From Bacillota bacterium (lineage in GTDB: Bacteria; Bacillota; Clostridia; Acetivibrionales; JAMNYG01): 32,548 nucleotides of DNA. The notes below the pieces were generated by a model, which saw nothing but the letters and a program-made list of their open reading frames with translations, had not been told where the DNA came from and searched no databases. A program made the translations under genes and the position numbers. Below are positions 1 through 9,300 of the stretch, piece by piece (within the stretch, counting starts at the first letter, position 1; each line of letters starts with the position of its first letter). The stretch covers positions 1-32,548 of the forward strand of contig JAMNYG010000061.1 of NCBI GenBank assembly GCA_023622945.1, given 5' to 3'.

Positions 1-353
1 ATTTTCTTATGGATTATTTTTGACATCTCTCCATTTGCCTTGAAGAAAAACGCAGAGTGCATGAAGTTGTGCAAGCCGTTAAGAAAGTCCTTGACAATAT
101 ATGCCAGGCCCAGGGCTGCAACCATCAAATATGCATGATGCAGGGAACCCTTGCTCACTATCACGTTTTCAACCGAATCAAAGAATTGCTGAGTCATGAA
201 GGTTGTAAATCCATGGGAAACTCCGTGAAATACTGCGATTATATTTGTTACTATAAGCTGAAAAGGCATGGTAGACAGATGTATTTTAAGCCCTACCAGA
301 ATCACCTTAAAAAACGATATTTGGGACACCTCTTTCTCTTTCACTTCAGGCAT
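1..353 (-). CDS. ABC exporter half-transporter, N-terminal part (runs off left edge)
   Basis: Only about 117 residues of the N-terminus are inside the window. The peptide begins MPEVKEKEVSQISFFKVILV and continues with a hydrophobic first membrane helix and a helix-rich stretch, as expected for the membrane domain of an ABC exporter that would carry its ATPase domain beyond the window edge. The ATG overlaps the end of the preceding half-transporter gene by 8 bases (AATGCCTGA junction), so it is probably translated by coupling, and the two would form a heterodimeric exporter. The substrate cannot be told from the sequence. The function is inferred from context and membrane topology, since no ATPase motif lies within the visible part. 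Confidence 0.75.
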   Translation of the reverse strand, partial: MPEVKEKEVSQISFFKVILVGLKIHLSTMPFQLIVTNIIAVFHGVSHGFTTFMTQQFFDSVENVIVSKGSLHHAYLMVAALGLAYIVKDFLNGLHNFMHSAFFFKANGEMSKIIHKK

Positions 354-828
354 TGGCAATCGCCTCCTCTTTATCTGAAAACCCCTGAGCACCATTGTTT
401 ATACCATTAGACCCGTTGCTCGAGTACCATTCTGCCTGTGCCCTGAACATCTCGGCATAAATACCGTCTTTAACCATGAGTTCATCATGGGAACCGCTCT
501 CGACGATTTTTCCGTCAGAAAGGACATAAATTACATCTGCAAGTTTGGTTGATCCAAGCCTGTGGCTTATGAAAATGGTGGTCTTGCCCCTTGATATCTG
601 TTCGAACTTTCTGTATACCATGCTTTCGCTTATAGGATCCAGTGAGGCTGTAGGCTCATCCAGTATCTTAAGAGGTGCCGGGCTCAATATACCTCTGGCT
701 ATGGCTACGCGCTGCCATTCACCGCCCGATATGTCAACACCCTTTTCCTGTATCTTGCCCAATGGCGTATCAATACCTTCGGGAAGCTTGTCTATAGTAT
801 CGGACAGTCCGGCTAATTCAGCGGCTTT

Positions 829-888
829 CTTAACATCTTCTCTAATCTCTTCCTTAAAATCTTCCTTAACATCTTCCTCTGCATCCTT
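829..888 (-). repeat. 12-base tandem repeat inside the ABC ATPase domain
   Basis: Four 12-base units (829-840, 841-852, 853-864, 865-876), with a decayed fifth, read as CTTAACATCTTC variants on the plus strand. On the coding strand they give the tetrapeptide E-D/E-(V/F/I)-K/R repeated four times, a charged helical insertion between the Q-loop and the ABC signature. Because the unit is a multiple of three, the frame is preserved. Confidence 0.85.
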
Positions 889-2229
889 CTTGATATTCTG
901 TTTACTCAGATTGGCTATTGCTATATTATCATGCATTGAAATATAATACCTGGCAAAGTCCTGGTATACAACCGACGACAGTCCTTTAATCTCAGCCTGG
1001 GAAAAATCTCTTAACGAGCGGCCGTCCACAAGAATATCCCCTTCATAATTTGTGTACAAGCCGGTTAAAAGTTTTATAATTGTGGTCTTGCCTGCTCCGT
1101 TGACCCCTACAAATGAGTAATGTTTCCCGTTTTCAATTACGAAGGATACTTTATCCAGAATCAATTTATCAGTTCCAGGATATTTGAAAGATACATCCCT
1201 AAACTCAATTCTCCGGAAAGTCATGTTCTCCTTCGGCAGTACGGTAGCATCCTCATTTTCGTCCAAAGCCATGAACTCGGAAAGGTCCCTGAGAAACTCT
1301 CTCTTTTTTGACAATTGTTCAATATGCCAGTTCACACCCCAGGATAACCTCAAGGTGGGCTCGAAAACTGCATTCATCAGCGCGATAAACATTCCTATAT
1401 CAATGCTGCCATGAGCAACAGGCTTAAGCATTGCCAGCATGGTGACAACCGATATAAAAGCCAGGACTACTCCGCCCGTCTTTTGCTTTATGAAATTGCT
1501 TCGTGTCACCTTAAGCCTGAACTTTCTTGCGTAATCATACCGTTCTCAGTAAACCTGGTTCAGTTTTTCGCTGTATCCGTAGATGCTTCGCTCTTCAACC
1601 GCTTCACGGCTTTTCAGCACCTGGGACAAGTACTCTGCACGACGGTCTATCCTTGACATCTCCTTATCGGCTTCATAGCTTCTTTTGCCTGCCTTTGTTG
1701 CAACAAACATCAACGGACCGCTTGAAACCAGTATCAGAAGTGCAACCCACCAAACCTGGGTAAACAGGGTAATTATTATTCCTGCAACAAAAAACGAAAC
1801 CTCCAGAACATCCAGAACCTGAGTGTACATTTCCCTTATGGTGGTATCGATCTTGGGACAAACACGGTTAATGAGGTCAGCCGTCTTCTGGTTCTCAATA
1901 TACCTGTACTTAAGCCTTGCACGCTTGGCTATCATTTCAGGACGGAGTCTCTTCCTGAAATAAATATCTGTCCTGGAGTTCAGGAAATTCATCAAAGCCC
2001 CGATGATGACATTATAAATCATGATGGCCGTCAGTAAAAATATAGGAAAATAAACAGCCCTAAGGTCTGTGGTTTTGTTCGCTACCGCTATGGCCGTATT
2101 GATGAAATTTGCAGTTACAAATATTGACAAGGTGGGAACCAGTGCGCTTATTATGCGCTGAACTGCAAATATTGTTGAGTAAAAGGGCGATATTCTAAAC
2201 GGCAGGGTTATCATATCAGGTATACCATA

Positions 2230-2340
2230 TTGCTTTTTCTGTAAAATCTCATTACTATACTGATTCTTATGTAAAAGCATCTTAGTATAAGGGTTTTTCT
2301 GCAAAAGTATATTGCCATTCTGCTTTTTCTGCAAATTCAT
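2230..2340 (-). repeat. 30-base tandem repeat at the start of the ABC gene
   Basis: Three full 30-base units (2230-2259, 2260-2289, 2290-2319) and one partial unit (2320-2340) make up the first 37 codons. They encode a decapeptide repeated as LQKKQNGNIL, LQKNPYTKML, LHKNQYSNEI, LQKKQYGIPD. The repeat precedes the first membrane helix and is not a usual part of ABC exporters. Confidence 0.85.
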
Positions 2341-2526
2341 CCTATACCCCCTTGACTGCTTTAAGGAACAGGTTTTTTAATTTCTTACCGTGATTTCACA
2401 CTGTTATCGAGTTCTTTCATATTGCTGTTGAGTTTGATAAATGTATTTAAAATCCTGCCAGAACTTGCCAATTATGACAACACTATCGATAACACACTTT
2501 ATAAAAAGTTCACTGTCTGTGCCAAA

Positions 2527-3354
2527 CTACCCGGATGCATCCTGCTCAAAAATATTCTCCCTGTCGAAGATTTCCCTGGCATAACTTTTTCCAATTGGCT
2601 TTCCTCTGACCACCTTGTAGCTTGGAAGCTCACTGTTTTCAGACATGGTAACAATAAGGCTTGAGAGCGCGCTTCCGTCAAGATTTGAATTTATGGTTTC
2701 TATGCTTTCCGCCAGCTCAAAAAGATGCGTAACCCATATCCCACGGTATCCGTTCACTTTAAGTACGGCCAATATTTTCCGGCTTAAGATCAGGCTTTCC
2801 ATCGGTGAGGTTCCCGTTATGGGTTCATTGAACAAAATCAGGCTGTTCACAGGTGAAAGTTCAATCGCTTCTCTGATGGCATTCAGCTCTTGTCCAAGCT
2901 TTCCGCTCCGGAACATGGTGTTTTCCTCCTGGGAAAACGCCGAAACTATAGCTTCTGCAGGGCTTATGCATGCGTTTTCTGCTGGTATGGGAAGACCCAG
3001 CTGAAATAAGAATTGTATTGAACCGACAGAACGCAAAAAGGTAGTCTTTCCTCCCTGGTTAGGACCTGTAAGTATCAGTATTCCGCCGCCTTTTGAAAAT
3101 TCTATGTCATTTAGGACAATTTCTTTTACATCATCCTTATACTCTATCATGGCAGGATGGTATAAGTTACGTGCTGAAAAGATTTTTTCATCAGGCGCTG
3201 CTATCTCTGCAAAGCATACGGGTAATCCTGCGCTAATAATCCTTTCAGCGTATCTTACCGCACCAACGTAAAAAAGGACATCAGCATAAATAGAACGGAC
3301 GCTAGCAATAAGTTCCCTTATGAAATTGGTAAACTGGTTTTTTGACAGCATCAC
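2527..3354 (-). CDS. MutS-like ATPase domain protein (C-terminal half of a split MutS-like protein)
   Basis: About 275 residues. Helical segment first (about 1-60), then the MutS-type ABC ATPase: Walker A GPNQGGKTT at about 97-105, a signature-like stretch around FRSGKLGQEL, Walker B LILFNEPITGTS, and an H-loop region GIWVTHLFEL. The usual Walker B Asp is Asn (codon AAT). No mismatch-binding or clamp domain is present. The frame opens GTG-ATG at 3354-3349, and the stop of the upstream half (TGA, 3351-3353) overlaps this start. The sequence lines up without a gap with the C-terminal part of the neighbouring 530-residue paralogue, so this is the missing half of the 254-residue gene upstream. 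Either the two are a coupled two-subunit protein, or one G was lost from the AGGTGATG junction. A direct role in mismatch repair is unlikely. Confidence 0.8.
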   Translation of the reverse strand: MMLSKNQFTNFIRELIASVRSIYADVLFYVGAVRYAERIISAGLPVCFAEIAAPDEKIFSARNLYHPAMIEYKDDVKEIVLNDIEFSKGGGILILTGPNQGGKTTFLRSVGSIQFLFQLGLPIPAENACISPAEAIVSAFSQEENTMFRSGKLGQELNAIREAIELSPVNSLILFNEPITGTSPMESLILSRKILAVLKVNGYRGIWVTHLFELAESIETINSNLDGSALSSLIVTMSENSELPSYKVVRGKPIGKSYAREIFDRENIFEQDASG

Positions 3355-4115
3355 CTGTTTTTCAACAGTTCATTTGATGCTACCTTCAGAAGCTGATAAA
3401 TATTCAGTTCCTTCGAAGGGTCAACATCAAAGCTGATGGCATGGCGATCATCACCCTTAAGGGGCATGATATCTGACAATTTGCATGGCAGCTCCATTTC
3501 ATCTATTTTGCCGGTGCTTTTTGAAAATAAGGATCTTTTGTATTTTCCCTCATGAACGGCAATTAACGAGTAGGAAGATAATCTCAAATCATCATCGAAA
3601 TAAAATCCATATGTAAAACTGCCAATTTTATCAAGGCCCTTTGCGTACTTATCCCAGGCATCTGCAAAATTGCAACTGAATTTTTGATCTAGTATCTCTG
3701 CAATTTTATGTGATAAAGCTTTTAACCCCTCTGACTTCAGGCTGTTTTTGTTTTCTTCAATGCATTCCCCGGTGGTACATAAGATATCAAAATACTCTTT
3801 TAGTGTGGAAAAACTTCCCAAGGTTTGAAGCGGGTGTTCTTTTGGATCTGCAAAAGTGCGAATATCCAGTAAATTTCCTGTGCAACTGCACAGCTTTTCA
3901 AGTAGCCTGAAAATATCCTTATGTTCCAGCAAATCGGCAATGACATTATTTCTGTATTTTATATCTTCCATATTATGCGTCAGCATCCTTGTAATATCAA
4001 TATCTCCGAAAAACTTCCGCATAAAGTCTTTTAACATGAGGTCATCAAGGAGCCTGCCCGATACCTTTGTGGAAAACTCAGATTTGCCGAAATAATTGCC
4101 TAGCAGAGAACTCAT
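3351..4115 (-). CDS. N-terminal half of a split MutS-like protein
   Basis: About 254 residues, helical and without motifs of its own. It corresponds in position and length to residues 1 to about 235 of the adjacent MutS-like paralogue. The start is chosen at the ATG at 4115, which forms a 4-base ATGA overlap with the stop of the upstream gene and has AGGGG about 10 bases upstream. The ATG at 4124 lies directly against that site and is less likely. Adding one base at the 3' junction would fuse this frame (ending ELLKNR) directly to the downstream ATPase frame (VMLSKNQ). I cannot tell a natural gene split from a frameshift. Family assignment rests on the neighbour and the paralogue. Confidence 0.7.
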   Translation of the reverse strand: MSSLLGNYFGKSEFSTKVSGRLLDDLMLKDFMRKFFGDIDITRMLTHNMEDIKYRNNVIADLLEHKDIFRLLEKLCSCTGNLLDIRTFADPKEHPLQTLGSFSTLKEYFDILCTTGECIEENKNSLKSEGLKALSHKIAEILDQKFSCNFADAWDKYAKGLDKIGSFTYGFYFDDDLRLSSYSLIAVHEGKYKRSLFSKSTGKIDEMELPCKLSDIMPLKGDDRHAISFDVDPSKELNIYQLLKVASNELLKNR

Positions 4116-5704
4116 GATCCCCATCCCCTCAATAAAGCCTCCACTTTATCAACATTGTTTTTATCAAGCAATAGGTTTTTGGTTGTTACTCCAAATTCTT
4201 CAGCAATATTTTCAGCATAGCTTATGCTTTCAGGTTCAGCTTCATAAACCTTGTAGCTTACCGAAAGGTTATTTTCTTCATCCATGCCTGACTGGGTAAC
4301 CAGGCTTATTATTCCTGGCGTCTTTTCTTCCTTAAGCAAGAAGTAGATATCGTACATGTGGGTGACAAGAAGTGTATCAGCATTCCTTCTCAGCAGAAAT
4401 TTGACCAGATCCGCACAGATTCCTACAGCTTCTCTCGGGTTTGTGCTGGTAAGAGGTTCATTTATCAGCACCAGAGAATTTGAGTCAGCCTGTGAAACAA
4501 TTCGTTTTATCTCCTTTACCTCGATACCCATCCTGGAATACTTCATTTCTGCGTCTTCGCCTGATGAAAACAAGGTGAATATCTTCTCTTTGGGCGTAAA
4601 ATTCATTTTTTGGGCGGGGACCAAAAATCCAAGCTGAGCCAGTACATGAAGCTGACTTATGGTTTTTAGATATGAAGTCTTACCTGAGTGATTGGCTCCA
4701 GTTATAATGGCTGCGTTTGCTTTTTTGAGAAAAACATTGTTTTTGAAAGGCTTTTTATCATGTAACAAAGCCAGGTGCGGATACTCCATACCAACTATCT
4801 CCAGATTGCCCTCTGAAAACATCGGCCTGCGTAAAGAACAACCCTTTTGTTTTAAGGCGTTTATAAACATAATCCCATACAAGTAGAACTTGAGGCCATC
4901 TGTCAGCGACAGCAGGTCACCAATAGCGCTCTCGTTTACTGCACCAAGCTCATTTTTTAACCTGATCAGTCTGGAAAGCCATCTTCTTTCTATTTTTCTC
5001 AAAAGGAAGGCTTCAAAATGGACAATTTGACTTGAACGCTTAAAAGGTACCCTGTTAAAAAGACTATTTGCCGGTTTTGAGCCGGGTGGTATGAGACTGA
5101 CAACTTCAGGGTTTCTTCTGCCATTGACACATATGATGCCAAGCTCATAGGCATCAGCATATTCGGTTGAGTTAATGCCCACAAATATATCCTTTGGAGG
5201 GCTGAACCATTTGTTGACCGAATCCATTGTTCTTACTATTGTTGCATAATCCTCGCTCCGGCAAACATGGTCTATATATCTTTTTAAACCTGTAAGCCGG
5301 TTTGAACTGAAGGTGGCCTCATTAAGGAGGGACTTCAGAAGCCCGATGCATTTTACATATTCATTGTATGCCTTTACCCTGAATGTCATGGTATACAGCC
5401 TGCTGCCTGAAGTTTTGGATTTTTTTACAAACTCCTGAAGTGATGACAGGGAATTCAGTATATTTTTAATTTTTGAACTAATATCCTTAACCGAAATAAG
5501 GTCCTGGAATACAGTGCTTCTTTCCCCGATCTCATATCTGTCGGTGCTGATATACATGCAGAACCAGGAAACAGCATCCTTTTCGTCACTGAAGTCCAGA
5601 AAATTTTCAGAAAGCTTAAGGATATCCAGGTCCTTTAATGCATGGTACACATCTTCTGATGATTGCTTAAGGGGATAATCGGTATTTATCAGTTGAAGGT
5701 TCAT
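4112..5704 (-). CDS. MutS-like ATPase without mismatch-binding domain
   Basis: About 530 residues. The N-terminal ~300 residues are helical. A MutS-type ATPase follows, with Walker A ITGANHSGKTSYLKT, a signature-like region around SSGEDAEMKYSRMGIEVKEI, Walker B SLVLINEPLTSTNP and H-loop LLVTHMYDI. Asn (AAT) replaces the usual Walker B Asp, as in the split paralogue, while the catalytic Glu is kept. The protein is much shorter than MutS (about 850 residues) and lacks the MutS domain I mismatch-recognition region; it also lacks the Smr nuclease tail of MutS2. Start: ATG at 5704, with GAGGG 6-7 bases upstream, is preferred to an in-frame TTG at 5731. It is first in a coupled operon with the split paralogue and two ABC exporter half-genes. 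The function is unknown; it may couple ATP use to the transporter or to a DNA or RNA substrate. Confidence 0.85.
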   Translation of the reverse strand: MNLQLINTDYPLKQSSEDVYHALKDLDILKLSENFLDFSDEKDAVSWFCMYISTDRYEIGERSTVFQDLISVKDISSKIKNILNSLSSLQEFVKKSKTSGSRLYTMTFRVKAYNEYVKCIGLLKSLLNEATFSSNRLTGLKRYIDHVCRSEDYATIVRTMDSVNKWFSPPKDIFVGINSTEYADAYELGIICVNGRRNPEVVSLIPPGSKPANSLFNRVPFKRSSQIVHFEAFLLRKIERRWLSRLIRLKNELGAVNESAIGDLLSLTDGLKFYLYGIMFINALKQKGCSLRRPMFSEGNLEIVGMEYPHLALLHDKKPFKNNVFLKKANAAIITGANHSGKTSYLKTISQLHVLAQLGFLVPAQKMNFTPKEKIFTLFSSGEDAEMKYSRMGIEVKEIKRIVSQADSNSLVLINEPLTSTNPREAVGICADLVKFLLRRNADTLLVTHMYDIYFLLKEEKTPGIISLVTQSGMDEENNLSVSYKVYEAEPESISYAENIAEEFGVTTKNLLLDKNNVDKVEALLRGWGS

Positions 5705-5798
5705 GCTGTTCCCTCTTTTCGGTATAATCAAGGGGATTTCCGCTTATTTTGGGCAAACAGGACTGGTACAGGCATCATATGCGGAAAATCAATTGTAA

Positions 5799-5908
5799 CG
5801 GTTGACCTTCTTGTTCTACTGCGGTTAACCATCTTGTTCTGTTACCTATTGCACATAGCATATCTATTCTACATCTTTATTGAAAATTCCTCCTTCGATG
5901 GTTAACGC
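5799..5908. promoter_or_regulatory. Three copies of a GGTTAACC-type motif upstream of the MutS-like/ABC operon
   Basis: Two direct copies 23 bases apart (CGGTTGACCTTCTTGTTCT at 5799 and CGGTTAACCATCTTGTTCT at 5822) are followed by an inverted copy GATGGTTAACGC at 5897-5908. They lie 95-205 bases upstream of the MutS-like start. The spacing of about two helical turns and the mixed orientation resemble operator sites, but no regulator gene lies nearby. Confidence 0.45.
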
Positions 5909-5987
5909 ATGTATACAATATTTCTTTCACATCATGGGGCAAAACTGATGTAGCATGTATTGTATTTTTCACAAAACTTTCCATTAA

Positions 5988-6016
5988 TTGACATTTGGGT
6001 TGACACAATGTATAAT
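5988..6016 (+). promoter_or_regulatory. Consensus sigma-A promoter of the beta-helix protein gene
   Basis: TTGACA (5988-5993), a 17-base spacer and TATAAT (6011-6016) match the vegetative consensus exactly. Transcription would start near 6023, giving a leader of about 280 bases before the 6301 start codon. That leader holds a 22-23-base tandem repeat and a possible small reading frame. Confidence 0.85.
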
Positions 6017-6110
6017 GTAATTAAATTACTATTCTTACTATTTTATGTAACACTCTCATCACAGCAGAATCCTTAATCGGAAGTGAGGCCAAAAACAAAA
6101 ACTGAAAATC

Positions 6111-6257
6111 ATGCAACAGGAAATCAGCACATCTGAATGGGCACAATTGAGCAAGGAGAAATTCCAAATCCCAAAAAATGAAATTCTGAATCCCGAACAA
6201 ATGAAATTTCAAATCCTGAAGAAAGGAGAGGTGCCTGAAACAGCAGTTAAATGTTAA
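6111..6257 (+). CDS. Possible 48-residue leader peptide (weak)
   Basis: ATG to TAA open frame in the 5' leader of the secreted beta-helix gene, peptide beginning MQQEISTSEWAQLSKEK. The nearest purine-rich site (AAGTGAGG, 6081-6088) is about 22 bases from the ATG, too far for a good start. The frame also runs through a tandem repeat whose 22-23-base unit is not a multiple of three, which argues against selection on the peptide. It may be chance. Confidence 0.2.
   Translation: MQQEISTSEWAQLSKEKFQIPKNEILNPEQMKFQILKKGEVPETAVKC
6156..6223 (+). repeat. 22-23-base tandem repeat in the 5' leader
   Basis: Three degenerate units (6156-6177, 6178-6200, 6201-6223) share the core GAAATTyyrAATCCy followed by an A-rich tail. 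They lie between the sigma-A promoter and the ribosome site of the beta-helix gene, ending just before AAAGGAGAGG. Confidence 0.75.
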
Positions 6258-6300
6258 AAGAAGGAGAATAATAAAATTTTCAGGAATGGAGGATGAAACC

Positions 6301-9300
6301 ATGAGGCGTTTCATAATATTTCTGATAGTTGCTTCCATGTTGTTGGGCTTATTCATTCCGGCCCTGGCAGCACCCAACAAGACCAACGGATATGAAGAAG
6401 CGGAGGAAACCTATGGTGCGGTGGCAACTGCAAAAGTGACAAAACTTAAAGGCAACCAAAACGGGCTGACAATCACCGTTACGGTTAACGGTCACGTTGT
6501 TGCGGAGACATATGAGCTCATCAAAAACAACTCAGCAGGCGAATTTGCAGTAGGCGACTACAGGGTTTACGTAAGCACGCACGGCAATGACAAGATCGAT
6601 CAATGCTTTATAACCTATGCACCCCCTCCTGCAGTCCAGCTTAACGAAATAAACGGCTTTTCACTGGAAGATGCATCCGTAAAGTTTTATTCAGGTGATA
6701 CTGAAACCGATATGAAGTGCTTCATAGTCGGCAATACGTATACCGTCGTAATCACTCTTGAGGGCTTTAAAACCTTCAGGCACCAGTTTGTTTACACGCA
6801 CCCCGGTATGGTTATCGATATTTCTCTTGAGCCCGATAAAAAACCAGAACCCGGTGCATATACATTCAATGACGGGAAATACTGGAATGAATGGACGACA
6901 GTCGGCTTCGCTGATGATGTTGGAATATTCGGAGACCATAAAAATGAGATCCAGATAGCAATCAATGAAGACGGAATCAAAATGACCAGGATATGGGTGG
7001 GAGACCATAATTATAACTTCACCAATGTGCATCCCCAACACCCCTATGGGCCGGTAAGGCTTTACATAGGGATAGAGAACCTTGGTGATACGGATTATGA
7101 CAAAACGGTTTTCGGAGACAGGATAGGTGCCCTCACTTATAAGTCTGAATATCCAATCATTGAATGGCAGGTGGGCGGCAACAATCCTCTTGTGGAAGGG
7201 GAAGTCCCCGAAGGCGATCAAAGTTATCTTGCTACTATAGGAAAATCTCATATTGTTCTCTCCAAAGGACCTCTCGATTATACAAGACCTGTAGACGAAC
7301 AGCTTGCCGACGGTTACGGAATAAAAGTTCCCATGAACAGCAACACGGTGGTGGGAAGCTGCAATCCAAAAGAAGGGTATCGTTACCTTACCATTATGGG
7401 TATACCTCCGGGCTCGGCATGGGGTGGAGACGACTGGGTTCAGCCGGCATTCATATCTATTATCGTTCAGGTAGGATCCGGCTCAGGCGGAACAGGTCCT
7501 ATAGGCACTACGGAGAACATACCCAAGCATGTTCCGGAAGAAACAGAGTTCCAGGGATTGCAGTTTGACGAGCAAGGGCGGCTTGTACCGTCTGCATATC
7601 ACCAGGTCCAAACTTTTGAAACCGGAAAAGAGCCCAAAAAAGCCATATTTGTCGGTTTGGACGGCAGCGATTCAAATCCCGGAACATTTGACAAACCCTT
7701 AAGAACTATTGCTAGAGCCCTGGCATATGCTGAACCCGGCACATCCATACTCATAAAACCTGGTGTATATAACAATATGAGGATTACTGCCATGAACCTG
7801 CACGGCACCGAGGATGAACCGATATGGATCGGTGGCATACCGGGCATGGAACGTCCCGTATTTGACGGGCACAATGCAGGTGCCACATTCATAGACTGCT
7901 CGTATATCGTTCTCCACCACCTTGAAGTCAGGAACAGCATGACCGATCCTTATGCCACAGGCATTCATGCATATGCAAGCAACCAGGCAGAATGGCCTAA
8001 TCTGACACATCATTTCGTATTCAGGGGACTCTACGTACATGACATAAATTATCAGCAGTTTAAGCTCTCCGACGTTGTGGATTACTGGCTGTTCGACTGC
8101 GAAATCTCTCATGACGGTAACGGGCAAAGTGCTCTCATCGATGCAGTGGGCGGCGTCGGAAGAGGCGTCATAGCATACAATTATTTACATGATGCAAAAG
8201 CACCGGCAATTCAGCTGAAGGGTAATGCTTTTGACACCGACGTTTACGGAAACATGTTCAGAAACACGGCAGTACAGACCATAAATGTGGGCCAGGTTAC
8301 CGGTTTGCAGTATTTCCGTCCTGACATCTATTCTGTGCCTCCAAAAACAATGTATGAAGCCAGAGATATAAGAATATACTCCAACATCTTCTTTGATGTA
8401 GGATCAACGGTTGCTTTCTGGAGTTCAACCGACAGTTATTTCGTGAACAATACTGTAATAAATACCATGAATCAAACCTTCAGACTCTTGCCATCCGGTA
8501 ATGAAGATATTCTCGCTTACTACGGACAATCCCATAACAATACTATCTCAAACAACATATTCTATGACAGCAGCTTCTATTTCAACGTTGACTCATCGCC
8601 TTACGGAGTGCAAACCCTGGTTGTGGACAACAACTTCTTCCACAACACGTCAAATCCGGGATCGGTTCCGGGAAGCGGCGGTATAGTAAATTACCGGAAT
8701 AACAAGGGAGGCGACGCACAGTTTGTAAATCTCTCAAGCTTAATGCTCAAAGAAGGAAGCCCGGCGGCAACCGGAGGATATACCTTTGAGTTCGCCGCGA
8801 CCGACTATTACGGCAGGCCATTCGCAGATAACCGCAGCTACGGTGCTGTACAGTATGTGGAATACCAGGATGACCATCCTCTTCCTCCACATCCGGGCGA
8901 CGGCTGGACGGGTGAAAGAAGACCTTATTCCTTCTCTGATATCAGATATCCTGCCGAAGAAAGAATTATATGGTCTGCCTGCTCCAGCGACGAAACCTTC
9001 GGCAGATTCGGCTCACTGGCCCACGAATCGGCAGTCTACACCGATGAAAACGGTATAGAAGTGTACAGGACAATTGTCGGTAACTGGGACTGGCAGTGGG
9101 ACTACTCCAGATTGTTTTTCGACAAAGGTCTGCCAACCACTAAACCCATAGGCGGTGGGCAGTTCAGCGGAGCCGTAACATACAAGTTCCCGCACCCTGT
9201 AACAGGCTGGTCATTTGATCCGGGAGAAGGCAGCATATTCCACCAGTACAGGGACAGCGGCGACCTGCTGTATGTCATCCCGTCAACCGCTCCCCTTGAC

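Larger units (their letters stand above)
346..2340 (-). pseudogene. ABC exporter half-transporter interrupted by an in-frame TGA
   Basis: One reading frame spans about 664 codons but is cut by TGA at 1546-1548. Upstream of the stop lies a membrane domain (codons 1-264). Downstream, in the same frame, the membrane domain continues (YDYARKFRLKVTRSNF) and is followed by a complete ATPase domain: Walker A GVNGAGKTT, Q-loop VVYQDF, signature ISGGEWQR, Walker B LKILDEPTASLD and H-loop FISHRL. Translation starts at the 2340 ATG behind an AAGGGGG ribosome site (2347-2353). Two tandem-repeat expansions lie inside it: a 30-base repeat at the N-terminus and a 12-base repeat between Q-loop and signature. 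The intact ATPase motifs suggest the stop is recent, or a sequence error. Readthrough or restart at an internal codon could still give a partial product. The 3' end overlaps the next half-transporter. Confidence 0.85.

Noticed and set aside
57-410. Plus-strand reading frame over the left edge
   Set aside because: It lies antisense to the ABC genes, has no ribosome site and no protein-like features, and the minus-strand frame encodes a membrane domain.
2341-2526. Gene or regulatory element between the MutS-like and ABC genes
   Set aside because: Only the AAGGGGG ribosome site is convincing; no frame, hairpin or promoter stands out.
6000-6016. Second TTGACA at 6000-6005 as a -35 box
   Set aside because: Only 5 bases separate it from TATAAT; the copy at 5988-5993 has the correct 17-base spacing.
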